From Rivibacter subsaxonicus (lineage in GTDB: Bacteria; Pseudomonadota; Gammaproteobacteria; Burkholderiales; Burkholderiaceae_C): a DNA stretch of 64,000 nt. The notes under the pieces were generated by a model. It did not search any database, was not told where the DNA came from, and worked only from the letters and a program-made list of their open reading frames with translations. Within the stretch, counting starts at the first letter, position 1, and each line of letters starts with the position of its first letter. Shown here in pieces: positions 8,124-19,341 of this stretch. The stretch is from contig NZ_SHKP01000007.1 of the NCBI RefSeq assembly GCF_004217215.1, positions 248,001 through 312,000 of the forward strand, in the 5' to 3' direction. The translations under genes were made by a program, and so were the position numbers.

Positions 8124-9205
8124 GCCGGGCGGTGGTCCGACTGGCCGCGCTGGCGTTGGCGGCCGGCCTGGGCGGCGGCGCGCAAGCCGTGGAGCTGGAT
8201 CCGTCCTACCTGGCGCAATCGATCGGCGGTCACTGGCAGCTGATGCGCGCGGCGCGGCCGGTGGACGAGTTGCTGGCCGATCCGGCGACACCGGCCGAGT
8301 TGCGCCAGCGCCTCGAACTGAGCCAGCGGATGCGCGACTTCGCGGTCGAAGAGCTGGCCCTGCCCGACAACGCCAGCTACCGTCGCTATGCCGCGCTCGA
8401 CCGGCCGGCGGCGGTCTGGAACGTGGTGGCCGCGCCCGAGCTCTCGCTCAAGCTCAGGACCTGGTGCTTCCCGGTGGTGGGCTGTGTCGGCTACCGCGGC
8501 TACTACGAACGTGCCGTGGCGCAGGCCTACGCCGACACGCTCAGCCACGAGCAGCCGGCGCTCGACGTGGCGCTGATGCCGGTGCCGGCCTACTCGACGC
8601 TCGGCAAGCTGCCGGGCGCCTTCTTCGCCGATCCGCTGCTGTCGACCTTCATCCGCTATCCCGAGGGCGAGCTGGCGCGGCTGATCTTCCACGAACTGGC
8701 GCACCAGGTGGCCTACGCCGCCGGCGACACCGAGTTCAATGAAAGCTACGCCACCGCGGTCGAGCGGCTCGGCGGCCAGCAGTGGCTGGCGCAGCACGCC
8801 GGCCCCGTCGCGCGCACCGAATTCGCCGAGTGGGATGCGCGCCGGCAGGACTACAAGGCGCTGACGCTGCGCGCGCGCCAGCGGCTGGAGGCCGTCTACG
8901 CGAGCGAGCGTGACGACGCTGCCAAACGCGCCGCCAAGGCCCAGGTGCTGCAACAGCTGCGCGACGAGCACGCCGCGCTCAAGGCCGGCCCGTGGCAGGG
9001 CGACGGGCGCTTCGACGCCGCGATCGCGCGTGCGAGCAACGCCACGCTCGGTCTGCAGGCCGCCTACGACGGTCATGTGCCGGCCTTCATCGCCCTGTTC
9101 GAGCGCGAGGACCGCGACTGGCCGCGCTTTCACGCCGAGGTCAGGCGCCTGGCCGGCTTGCCGGTCGCCGAGCGGCGCGCGACACTGAAGTCCCTGATGC
9201 CCTGA
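8120..9205 (+). CDS. predicted zinc aminopeptidase (COG4324-like)
   Basis: 361 residues from the GTG at 8120, which overlaps the preceding stop (GTGA). A signal peptide-like N-terminus (LAALALAAGLGGGAQA) is followed by a domain with the zinc motif HELAHQ at residues 191-196 and a glutamate in NESYAT about 15 residues later, as expected for gluzincin-type metallopeptidases. Two cysteines (CFPVVGC, about 116-122) precede the catalytic part. The family is known mainly as predicted aminopeptidases; the substrate is unknown. Coupling to the molybdopterin enzyme suggests coexpression but not necessarily one pathway. Confidence 0.8.
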   Translation: MSRAVVRLAALALAAGLGGGAQAVELDPSYLAQSIGGHWQLMRAARPVDELLADPATPAELRQRLELSQRMRDFAVEELALPDNASYRRYAALDRPAAVWNVVAAPELSLKLRTWCFPVVGCVGYRGYYERAVAQAYADTLSHEQPALDVALMPVPAYSTLGKLPGAFFADPLLSTFIRYPEGELARLIFHELAHQVAYAAGDTEFNESYATAVERLGGQQWLAQHAGPVARTEFAEWDARRQDYKALTLRARQRLEAVYASERDDAAKRAAKAQVLQQLRDEHAALKAGPWQGDGRFDAAIARASNATLGLQAAYDGHVPAFIALFEREDRDWPRFHAEVRRLAGLPVAERRATLKSLMP

Positions 9206-9219
9206 ATCGCCCGCGCACC

Positions 9220-9576
9220 ATGCCCGACCTCCACATCCGCCGCGATCACGCCCTCGGCCTTGCCCGTGCCCGCAAGGTTGCCTGGAAATGGGCCGAGGAC
9301 GCCGAGGCCAAGTTCGACATGGAGTGCACCGTGCTCGAGGGCGAGTACAGCGACACCGTCGAGTTCACGCGCAGTGGCGTCAACGGCACGCTGGTGGTCG
9401 CGGCCGACCACTTCGAGCTCAACGCGAAGCTGGGCTTCCTGCTCGGCGCCTTTGCCAGGACCATCCAGACCGAGATCGAGAGCAACCTCGACAAGCTGCT
9501 CGGCGAAGGCCCCCGCGCCGCCGCGCCCAAGAAAACGGCGGCCACTAAGGCCGCCACCGCGCGCAAGAAGGCTTGA
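9220..9576 (+). CDS. polyhydroxyalkanoic acid system family protein (PHA_gran_rgn type)
   Basis: 118 residues. The pattern of a short alpha/beta protein beginning MPDLHIRRDHALGLARARKV and ending in an Ala/Lys-rich tail (AAPKKTAATKAATARKKA) matches the small proteins found near PHA-granule genes. The basic, phasin-like tail suggests DNA or granule-surface binding, by inference only. It begins 14 bases after the previous stop. The neighbours for acyl-CoA binding and wax ester/triacylglycerol synthesis support a role in carbon-storage granules. Confidence 0.75.
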   Translation: MPDLHIRRDHALGLARARKVAWKWAEDAEAKFDMECTVLEGEYSDTVEFTRSGVNGTLVVAADHFELNAKLGFLLGAFARTIQTEIESNLDKLLGEGPRAAAPKKTAATKAATARKKA

Positions 9577-9591
9577 GGCGCCGTTCGCGCT

Positions 9592-9849
9592 CTACTCCTT
9601 GAGCGACTCGATCAGGTCGATGTACTCCTGCTTCGCCTCGTCGCTGCCCTTGCCCTTGAGCTCGTTCCAAGCGTCCCACTTGGCGCGGCCGACCATGTCG
9701 GTGAAGCCGGGGCGCTTGCCGTCGACGTCGCCGGCGCTGGCCTGCTTGTAGAGCGCGTAGATCTTCAGCAGGGTCATGTTGTCCGGCTTCTCAGGCAACT
9801 GCTTGCTGGCGGCCACGGCGGCATCGAAGGCGGCTTGCAGGTCTGACAT
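9592..9849 (-). CDS. acyl-CoA-binding protein (ACBP)
   Basis: 85 residues, the standard ACBP length. The four-helix signature is recognisable: KPDNMTLLKIYALYKQA, then GDVDGKRPGF, then KWDAWNELKGKGSDEAKQEY, which carries the lysines and tyrosines that hold the CoA moiety. It is a cytoplasmic carrier of long-chain acyl-CoA. The frame stays open far upstream of this ATG, but that extension is antisense to the acyltransferase gene. It is divergent from that gene, sharing a 99-base promoter region, which fits joint control of lipid storage. Confidence 0.93.
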   Translation of the reverse strand: MSDLQAAFDAAVAASKQLPEKPDNMTLLKIYALYKQASAGDVDGKRPGFTDMVGRAKWDAWNELKGKGSDEAKQEYIDLIESLKE

Positions 9850-9948
9850 CGAAACTCTCCTCGGGCTGGATGAAAATGCTCTTGACGCCGCGGATGTTAG
9901 CCGCGAGCGTGCGGGCAGCACAGAGACCAACAACGAGGAGACAAGTCC

Positions 9949-11436
9949 ATGCTCAACAGCCCCGAGGACGTGGCGCTGCCGCCGGGTGCGCAGCGCATGT
10001 CGCGTGTGGACACCGCGTGGCTGCGCATGGACACGCCTCAGAACCTGATGATGATCGTCGGTGTCTGGCGGCTCGAGCCCGGCATCACGCTGGCCGCGCT
10101 CCAGCAGCGCGTGCAGGAGCGGCTGCTCAAGTTCGGCCGCTTCTCGCAGCGCGTGCAGGAAGACGCCATGGGCGCGACCTGGCTGCCCGACGAGGACTTC
10201 AGCCTCGACCATCACGTGGTGGCCGAAAAGCTCGTGCGCAAGCGCGGCCAGGGTGCGCGCCAGGCACTTGAGGCGCGTGTCGGCGAACTGGCCGCGACGC
10301 CGCTCGACCCGGCGCGGCCGCTGTGGCAGTTCCACCTGATCGAGGACCATCCGGGCGAGGATGGCAGTCCGGGCAGCGCGATGATCGCTCGCGTCCACCA
10401 TTGCATCGGTGACGGCATCGCGCTGATCTCGGTGATGATGTCGATCACCGATGGTGGCCCCTTGCCGCCGGCCCGCGCGCGCAAGGCGCGCGCCGAGCAG
10501 GCCGCCGAGAACGAGGCCAGCGGCGACTGGCTGGCAGAGGCGGTGCTGCGGCCGATGACCGACCTGACGATCAAGGCGATCGGCATGACCGGCAGCGGCG
10601 TCAGCAAGTCGGTCGAGTTGCTGGCCAATCCGCAGGCGCCGCTGGCCGGATCGCTCGAGATGGCCCGTGTTGCCGCCCAGGTGGTGAGCGACGTGGCCGC
10701 ACTTGCGCTGATGGCCGACGACTCGCCGACCCGCCTCAAGGGCAAGCCTGGCACCACCAAGCGCGTGGCCTGGTGCGACCCGATCCCGCTCGACGAGGTC
10801 AAGGCGATCGGCAAGGCCCTGGGCTGCAGCATCAACGATGTGTTGCTGGCCTGTGCCTCGGGCGCGATCGGCGGCTACCTCGAGGATCGCGGCGAGGCCG
10901 TCGCCGGCAAGGAGATCCGTGCGATGGTGCCGGTCAACCTGCGCCCGATCGAGAAGGCGCATGAACTCGGCAACCACTTCGGCCTGGTGCCGCTGGTGCT
11001 GCCGATCGGCGTGGCCAATCCGGTCGCGCGGGTGTTCGCGGTGCGCGCGCGCATGGCCGAACTCAAGGGCAGCTACCAGCCGATGCTGGCCTTCGCCGTG
11101 CTGGCGGTGGCCGGTCTGATGATCCGCCCGGTGCAGCATGCGCTGCTTGGCCTGTTCGCCAAGAAGGCGACCGCGGTGATGACCAACGTGCCGGGCCCGG
11201 CGACGAAGTTGAAGTTCTGCGGCTCGACGCTGACACAGACGATGTTCTGGGTGCCGCAGAGCGGCGACATCGGCATGGGCGTGAGCATCCTCAGCTACGG
11301 CGGCGGCGTGCAGTTCGGCCTCATCACCGACAGCCTGCTCTGCCCCGACCCCGAAAAGATCATCGATCGCTTCGCGCCGGAGTTCGAGAAGCTGCTGATG
11401 ACGATGATGATGTTGCCGTGGGGCGAGGACGGCTGA
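9949..11436 (+). CDS. wax ester synthase/diacylglycerol acyltransferase (WS/DGAT)
   Basis: 495 residues, typical for bacterial bifunctional WS/DGAT enzymes. The catalytic HHxxxDG motif is HHCIGDG (His150, His151, Asp155). The C-terminal domain has NDVLLACASGA and TNVPGPATKLKFCG, both family hallmarks. The enzyme transfers acyl groups from acyl-CoA to long-chain alcohols or diacylglycerol, making wax esters or triacylglycerol. A start at 9949 follows an AACGAGGAGA ribosome site. The divergent acyl-CoA-binding gene would supply its substrate. Confidence 0.93.
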   Translation: MLNSPEDVALPPGAQRMSRVDTAWLRMDTPQNLMMIVGVWRLEPGITLAALQQRVQERLLKFGRFSQRVQEDAMGATWLPDEDFSLDHHVVAEKLVRKRGQGARQALEARVGELAATPLDPARPLWQFHLIEDHPGEDGSPGSAMIARVHHCIGDGIALISVMMSITDGGPLPPARARKARAEQAAENEASGDWLAEAVLRPMTDLTIKAIGMTGSGVSKSVELLANPQAPLAGSLEMARVAAQVVSDVAALALMADDSPTRLKGKPGTTKRVAWCDPIPLDEVKAIGKALGCSINDVLLACASGAIGGYLEDRGEAVAGKEIRAMVPVNLRPIEKAHELGNHFGLVPLVLPIGVANPVARVFAVRARMAELKGSYQPMLAFAVLAVAGLMIRPVQHALLGLFAKKATAVMTNVPGPATKLKFCGSTLTQTMFWVPQSGDIGMGVSILSYGGGVQFGLITDSLLCPDPEKIIDRFAPEFEKLLMTMMMLPWGEDG

Positions 11437-11488
11437 GCTTCATGGCCGGCGCAGCCTCACGCAGTCAGCCGACGCCGCTGCAGGAGAC

Positions 11489-12262
11489 TCAGTCCTCCAA
11501 CTCCGCCTTCGCCATCTCCACATCCAGCCGTTCCATCGCATCGGCCGGCTCGCAGGCAGCGGCCTGGGCGTAGAGCTTCTCGGCGTCCTTCATCTTCTTG
11601 TCGCCTTCGAGCATCACCAGCCCGTTGGCGTACTCGACCATCGCGATCGCGCTCGCCGGGTTGAGCTTGAGCGCGGCCTGGAACATCTTCAGCCCGGTCG
11701 CGGCATCGGCACCCTGGGTGCGGCCGAGCAGCTTGCCGACCTTGTCGATCACCTCGGCGTGAAAGGCGCCGAGCGCGATGTGGGCGTCGGCGTGCTTGGG
11801 CGAGAGCTTGATCGTGGTCTCGAGCGCGTTCTTGACCTTGCTGCCCAGGCCCTGCGCCAGCGCCTTGGCCACGCTGATGCCCTGGCTGTAGCGGCCGATC
11901 GAGTAGGCCAGCCAGTAGTGGGCGTTGGCGTTCTTCGGGTCCTCGGCGATCTGGGCCTCGGCGCGCTGCGCCACTTCGAGGAACAGCTCGAGCTTTGTCT
12001 TCTCGCTCTTCTCGAGGTAGTTGGCGTAGATGGCCTGTGCCTTGTTGGCGGCGGTGATGCCGGCGCCACCGGCCTGGAGCCCGGCGTCGACCGCCTTCTT
12101 GAAGTCGCCCGCGTGGAACAGCGCCCAGGCCTCGAGCACGGCCGCGTCCTTGGGCAGCGGCTCGGCGTCGCCGGCGTGCAGTCGTGCCCAGTGCTTCTTC
12201 AGCGTGGCGGCGTCATGCTCGTAGTCGGCGTTCTCGTAGGGAAAGGGGCTCCACTTGGCCAT
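11489..12262 (-). CDS. TPR-repeat protein, cytoplasmic
   Basis: 257 residues, no signal peptide. Several helical repeat units are visible: a WALFHAGDFKKAVDAG unit near residue 45, ANAHYWLAYSIGRYSQG near 115, and HADAHIALGAFHAEV near 155. This repeat protein probably serves as a scaffold; no enzymatic motif is present. AGGAG sits 6 bases before the ATG. It lies between the WS/DGAT gene (convergent) and the TetR gene, which is transcribed in the same direction 47 bases upstream, so the two may be cotranscribed. Confidence 0.75.
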   Translation of the reverse strand: MAKWSPFPYENADYEHDAATLKKHWARLHAGDAEPLPKDAAVLEAWALFHAGDFKKAVDAGLQAGGAGITAANKAQAIYANYLEKSEKTKLELFLEVAQRAEAQIAEDPKNANAHYWLAYSIGRYSQGISVAKALAQGLGSKVKNALETTIKLSPKHADAHIALGAFHAEVIDKVGKLLGRTQGADAATGLKMFQAALKLNPASAIAMVEYANGLVMLEGDKKMKDAEKLYAQAAACEPADAMERLDVEMAKAELED

Positions 12263-12309
12263 GTCGTCTCCTGTCGTTTGTTGGTTTGCGGGTCGTTGCC
12301 ACGCATTGA

Positions 12310-13020
12310 TCAGTTGATCGCCCCCGGCACGGTCGATGCCGCCGGCTGCTGCTGGTACTGGCTGACCAGCTTGAACAGGTGCTCGCGATGGTGCGGCTCG
12401 AGGTAGGGCATCAGCAGGCTCAGCAGGTGGTAGGCGCCGCGCATCAGCGCCGCGCCGGCGCTCTCGGGCTCGAGCGCGCGCCGCGGGTCCTTGACGTACT
12501 CGTAGCTGAGCCAGTAGGTCAGCAGCACCACCATCGCGGTCGCGGTGGCTTCGGCCTCGCGATCACCGAGCTTGCGCGCGCCGAAGGCGCCGTTGCGTGC
12601 CAGGCGGTCGAGCACCGTCTTGACCGCTTCCTGCTTGTGCTTCAGCACGAACTGGAAATGGGTCTCCAGCCGGCGATTCTTGCTGAGCAGGTCGTTGAGG
12701 TCGCGGTACAGAAAGCGGTACTGCCAGATCAGCTCGAAGAACATGTGGAAGAACAGCCAGGCGTCCTCCACGTTGCTGATGTTGTCGGCCGCCCGCAGCA
12801 GCTCGTTGAGCTTCTTCTCGTAGCGGTCGAACAGGCTGTTGATCAGCTCGTCCTTGGCCGGGTAGTGGTAGTAGAGGTTGCCGGGGCTGATGTTCAGCTC
12901 GGCCGAGATCAGCGTGGTGCTGACATTGGGCTCGCCGAAGCGGTTGAACAGGTCGAGCGTCACTTCGAGGATGCGCTCCGCCGTCCGGCGAGGTTCCTTC
13001 TTTGGGGGCCGTTGGCTCAT
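12310..13020 (-). CDS. TetR/AcrR-family transcriptional regulator
   Basis: 236 residues. The N-terminal helix-turn-helix is clear at about residues 14-62 (RTAERILEVTLDLFNRFGEP, then ISAELNISPGNLYYHYPAKD). A ligand-binding domain of all-helical character follows, rich in aromatic residues around 95-125, which fits a hydrophobic or acyl ligand. It faces the ABC exporter across a 101-base divergent region and is upstream of the TPR gene. Its targets could be the exporter or the lipid-storage genes; the sequence does not decide. Confidence 0.9.
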   Translation of the reverse strand: MSQRPPKKEPRRTAERILEVTLDLFNRFGEPNVSTTLISAELNISPGNLYYHYPAKDELINSLFDRYEKKLNELLRAADNISNVEDAWLFFHMFFELIWQYRFLYRDLNDLLSKNRRLETHFQFVLKHKQEAVKTVLDRLARNGAFGARKLGDREAEATATAMVVLLTYWLSYEYVKDPRRALEPESAGAALMRGAYHLLSLLMPYLEPHHREHLFKLVSQYQQQPAASTVPGAIN

Positions 13021-13121
13021 CTGGTTGTGCTCCGGGGCTGGGTCGGCAATCTAGCACCTTGGGCGCGCAGCGCCCATCCGGCGGGCGTGGCCGACGCCGC
13101 TTTCTACAATGCGGCCAGACC

Positions 13122-14086
<965 letters not shown>

Positions 14087-14090
<4 letters not shown>

Positions 14091-14128
14091 GCGCACTCGA
14101 CGAGCAAGCGCCGGAGGCCGCGGCGTGA
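14087..14128 (+). other. 13-codon open frame bridging ABC ATPase and permease
   Basis: ATG 14087-14089 overlaps the ATPase stop (ATGA). The frame encodes MSALDEQAPEAAA and stops at TGA 14126-14128, which overlaps the GTG start proposed for the permease (GTGA). It may be the true permease N-terminus separated from its body by a one-base shift, a coupling mini-cistron, or chance. Confidence 0.3.
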
Positions 14129-14901
14129 GCGGCGGCACCGTCGTGCTGGCCGGCTGGCGGCCGCTGTTTCGCAAGGAGCTGCTGCGCTTCTGGAAGGTCA
14201 GCTTCCAGACCGTGGCCGCGCCGATCCTGACCGCGGTGCTGTACCTGCTGATCTTCGGCCACGTGCTCGAGGAGCATGTGCAGGTCTTCCCCGGCGTCGG
14301 CTACACCGCCTTCCTGATCCCGGGCCTGGTGATGATGAGCGTGCTACAGAACGCCTTCGCCAACAGCAGCAGTTCGCTGATCCAGAGCAAGATCACCGGC
14401 AACCTGGTGTTCCTGCTGGTGACGCCGCTGTCGCACTGGGCCTGGTTCGTGGCCTATGTCGGCGCCTCGGTCGTGCGCGGGCTGGTGGTCGGGGCGGGCG
14501 TGCTGCTGGTCACCGTCTGGTTCGCGCCGTCGGCGATGGCGGCTCCGTGGTGGGCGCTGGCCTTCGCCGTGCTCGGCGCCGCGCTGATGGGCGCGCTCGG
14601 CCTGGTGGCCGGGCTGTGGGCCGAGAAGTTCGACCAGATCGCCGCCTTCCAGAACTTCATCGTGATGCCGATGACCTTCCTGTCGGGCGTCTTCTACTCG
14701 GTGAAATCGCTGCCGCCCTTCTGGCAGGCGGTGAGTCACCTGAACCCCTTCTTCTACATCGTCGACGGCTTCCGGGCCGGGTTCTTCGGGGTCAGCGACG
14801 TTTCGCCGTGGCTCAGCCTGGGCGTGGTGGCGACCAGCCTGGTCGTCGTGTCGGCCTTGACGCTGGCGCTGCTCAAGAGCGGCTACAAGTTGCGCTCCTA
14901 G
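14125..14901 (+). CDS. ABC-2 type exporter permease (YadH-like)
   Basis: 258 residues starting at GTG 14125. It shows the ABC-2 membrane fold: an N-terminal cytoplasmic helix (RPLFRKELLRFWKV), then six hydrophobic segments, with the family-specific loop FIVMPMTFLSGVFYSV followed by NPFFYIVDGFRAGF. With the preceding ATPase it forms a complete half-size exporter for an unknown substrate. The start is uncertain because a 13-codon frame overlaps both genes; a frameshifted longer N-terminus is possible. Confidence 0.9.
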   Translation: MSGGTVVLAGWRPLFRKELLRFWKVSFQTVAAPILTAVLYLLIFGHVLEEHVQVFPGVGYTAFLIPGLVMMSVLQNAFANSSSSLIQSKITGNLVFLLVTPLSHWAWFVAYVGASVVRGLVVGAGVLLVTVWFAPSAMAAPWWALAFAVLGAALMGALGLVAGLWAEKFDQIAAFQNFIVMPMTFLSGVFYSVKSLPPFWQAVSHLNPFFYIVDGFRAGFFGVSDVSPWLSLGVVATSLVVVSALTLALLKSGYKLRS

Positions 14902-15064
14902 AAGGCCCCGACGCGCCGCCCGGCGTGGCCCGGCCCGGGAACGAAGACCCGGTCATCTGCTGCTACAGGGTTCGCCCGTCCATCATGCGGGGGATGACTG
15001 GTGCGGGTGCTTCGCACAAGCTGCGCGACTTGTCCAACTCACCGAACGGGAAGGAGTCCGAGCC

Positions 15065-15526
15065 ATGAAGAGAGTGCTGTCGTTCCTTGCGTCTGTGGTC
15101 GTGGCGATGCCGCTTGCGCTCGCGCAGGAGATGAACTTCTACGCGCCGGCCGACGTGCAGTGGAAGCCTGGTCCCGGGTCGTTGCCAGCCGGCGCCAAGT
15201 TCGCGGTGCTGAACGGAGACCCGACGAAGGAAGGCCCCTTCGTGATGCGTCTGTGGCTGCCGGACGGTTTCAAGATCCAGCCGCATACCCACCCGCAGGT
15301 CGAGCGCATCACGGTCATCTCGGGGACCTTCAATCTGGGCATGGGCGACAAGTTCGACCAGGCGGCCACCCGCGAGATGCCCACCGGAGCCTTCGGCTAC
15401 TGGCCCGCCGGGATGCAGCACTTTGCCTGGGCGCGCGGTGACACCGTGCTGCAACTGCACGGCGTGGGGCCCTGGACGATCACCTACGTCAACCCCGCGG
15501 ACGATCCGCGCAACGCCAAGAAGTAG
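15065..15526 (+). CDS. secreted cupin-domain protein
   Basis: 153 residues with a cleavable signal peptide (VVVAMPLALAQ). The mature protein is a single small cupin: motif 1 is around PHTHPQVERITVISG, with histidines and a glutamate at metal-ligand positions, and motif 2 is FGYWPAGMQHFAWARG. Small cupins of this class are often described as metal-binding proteins of unknown role. RBS GGAAGGAG lies before the ATG. It stands alone, with a GNRA-looped hairpin directly downstream. Confidence 0.85.
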   Translation: MKRVLSFLASVVVAMPLALAQEMNFYAPADVQWKPGPGSLPAGAKFAVLNGDPTKEGPFVMRLWLPDGFKIQPHTHPQVERITVISGTFNLGMGDKFDQAATREMPTGAFGYWPAGMQHFAWARGDTVLQLHGVGPWTITYVNPADDPRNAKK

Positions 15527-15541
15527 TCAGCGCGGACTTTT

Positions 15542-15567
15542 AGCCAGGTCGCGCGAGCGACCTGGCT
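15542..15567. other. perfect 11-bp hairpin with GCGA loop after the cupin gene
   Basis: AGCCAGGTCGC (15542-15552), loop GCGA, GCGACCTGGCT (15557-15567): a fully paired 11-bp stem with a GNRA tetraloop. No T-tract follows on the plus strand, so it is not a textbook terminator. It may protect the cupin mRNA 3' end or act with Rho. Confidence 0.55.
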
Positions 15568-15642
15568 GCAACTGCAGGGCCTCGCCGCCTTGCCATGGAC
15601 AGCGCGGAGCGCGGGCCGATGGCCTGCTTCTAGAATCCGTGC

Positions 15643-15933
15643 ATGGCCGACCCGACCCCCCAGGAAGTGCAGGACTTCATCGCCCGCGGGCTCGATTGCG
15701 AGCACCTGAGCGTGGAGGGCGATGGCCGCCATTTCTTCGCCACCATCGTCTCGGCCGAGTTCGAGGGCGCCAGCCGCGTGGCGCGCCATCAGCGGGTCTA
15801 CCGGGCGCTCGGCGATAGAATGCGCGAACAGATTCACGCTCTCTCGATGAAAACGCTCACCCCGACCGAGTTCGCCGCCGCTGCAAGCGCCGCCGGCACG
15901 GCCGTGTCCGCTGCTCATCACCACCACCACTGA
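15643..15933 (+). CDS. BolA-family protein (IbaG-like) with natural pentahistidine C-terminus
   Basis: 96 residues. The BolA fold is recognisable from VQDFIARGLDCEHLSVEGDG, FEGASRVARHQRVYRALGDR and the small alpha-beta core. IbaG-type BolA proteins sit next to murA in most betaproteobacteria, and bind glutaredoxin/iron-sulfur clusters. The C-terminus is Ala-rich and ends in five histidines before the TGA at 15931-15933. A TAGAAT box ends six bases before the ATG, so the transcript could be leaderless. Confidence 0.85.
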   Translation: MADPTPQEVQDFIARGLDCEHLSVEGDGRHFFATIVSAEFEGASRVARHQRVYRALGDRMREQIHALSMKTLTPTEFAAAASAAGTAVSAAHHHHH

Positions 15934-16008
15934 ACCCGGCCGCAGCTTGTAGCGCGGCCCGGTGAGGTACGCAGCAATCAGGCGCGTGATGTCCTCCCGG
16001 GTTTGTGA

Positions 16009-18005
<1,997 letters not shown>

Positions 18006-18012
18006 AGCTCCC

Positions 18013-19341
18013 ATGATCGTCGCCATCGCCGTTCTCGACACCTCGAACGCCGACTTCGAAGCCGCCTTCCAGCGCAAGCTGCATTGGTCGGCCGAGACCG
18101 ACCATGCGATCGAGGAGCGGGTCGCGGCGATCGTCGCCGACGTGCGTGCGCGGGGCGACGCGGCGGTGCTGGAGTACACGGCGCGCTTCGATGGTGTCGA
18201 TGCCGCGTCGGTCGCCGCGCTGGAGATTGGCGCCGATGAGTTGCGTGCCGCGCTCGAGACCATCACGCCGGCCCAGCGCCGCGCGCTCGAGGCCGCTGCG
18301 GCTCGCGTGCGCAGCTATCACCAGCGCCAGTTGGAAGCCTGCGGCCGCAGTTGGTCCTACCGCGACGAGGATGGCTCGCTGCTCGGCCAGAAGGTCACGC
18401 CGCTCGACCGCGTCGGCATCTACGTGCCGGGCGGCAAGGCGGCCTACCCGTCGAGCGTGCTGATGAACGCTGTTCCCGCGCAGGTGGCGGGCGTCGGCGA
18501 GATCGTGATGGTGGTGCCGACGCCGCGCGGAGAGAAGAACGCCCTCGTGCTGGCAGCAGCCAGCATCGCCGGCGCGCACCGCGTGTTCACGGTCGGCGGC
18601 GCGCAGGCGGTGGCCGCGCTGGCCTACGGCACCGCGACGATCCCGCGCGTCGACAAGATCACCGGCCCCGGCAACGCCTATGTGGCCAGCGCCAAGCGGC
18701 GCGTGTTCGGCCAGGTCGGCATCGACATGATCGCCGGGCCGAGCGAGATCCTGGTGCTGGCCGACGGCTCGACGCCACCCGACTGGGTCGCGATGGACCT
18801 GTTCAGCCAGGCCGAGCACGACGAGCTGGCGCAGAGCATCCTGCTCTGTCCCGACGCGGCCTACATCGAGGCGGTGCGGGCGGCGATCGATCGCCTGTTG
18901 CCCGCAATGCCGCGCGCGGCCGTGATCCGTGCCTCGCTCGAAGGCCGTGGCGCGCTGATCCGCACGCGTTCGATGGAAGAGGCCTGCGAGATCAGCAACC
19001 GCATCGCACCGGAGCACCTCGAGGTGAGTTCGCGCGAGCCCGGCCGCTGGGAGCCGCTGCTGCGCCACGCCGGCGCGATCTTCCTCGGTGCCTATACCAG
19101 CGAGAGCCTGGGCGACTACTGCGCCGGCCCGAACCACGTGTTGCCGACCAGCGGTACCGCGCGCTTCTCGTCACCGCTTGGCGTCTACGACTTCCAGAAG
19201 CGCAGCAGCCTGATCGAGGTCAGCGAGGCCGGTGCCCAGGTGCTGGGCCCGATCGCCGCCGAGCTGGCCTACGGCGAGGGCTTGCAGGCGCATGCGCGCG
19301 CGGCCGAGATGCGGCTCAAGCGTGAAGGCGAAGTGCAATGA
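18013..19341 (+). CDS. hisD: histidinol dehydrogenase
   Basis: 442 residues. It catalyses the last two steps, histidinol to histidine, NAD-dependent with zinc. Motifs seen: [45 protein letters not shown], and the C-terminal [14 protein letters not shown] with metal/catalytic residues. The start at 18013 ([10 protein letters not shown]) lies 7 bases after hisG; an open frame extends upstream inside hisG but is not plausible. Overlaps hisC by four bases. Confidence 0.97.
   Translation: MIVAIAVLDTSNADFEAAFQRKLHWSAETDHAIEERVAAIVADVRARGDAAVLEYTARFDGVDAASVAALEIGADELRAALETITPAQRRALEAAAARVRSYHQRQLEACGRSWSYRDEDGSLLGQKVTPLDRVGIYVPGGKAAYPSSVLMNAVPAQVAGVGEIVMVVPTPRGEKNALVLAAASIAGAHRVFTVGGAQAVAALAYGTATIPRVDKITGPGNAYVASAKRRVFGQVGIDMIAGPSEILVLADGSTPPDWVAMDLFSQAEHDELAQSILLCPDAAYIEAVRAAIDRLLPAMPRAAVIRASLEGRGALIRTRSMEEACEISNRIAPEHLEVSSREPGRWEPLLRHAGAIFLGAYTSESLGDYCAGPNHVLPTSGTARFSSPLGVYDFQKRSSLIEVSEAGAQVLGPIAAELAYGEGLQAHARAAEMRLKREGEVQ

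Noticed and set aside
15916-15930. Pentahistidine tail as a vector tag or assembly artefact
   Set aside because: The sequence continues into native intergenic DNA and a terminator, and both CAT and CAC codons are mixed in Ala-rich native context.
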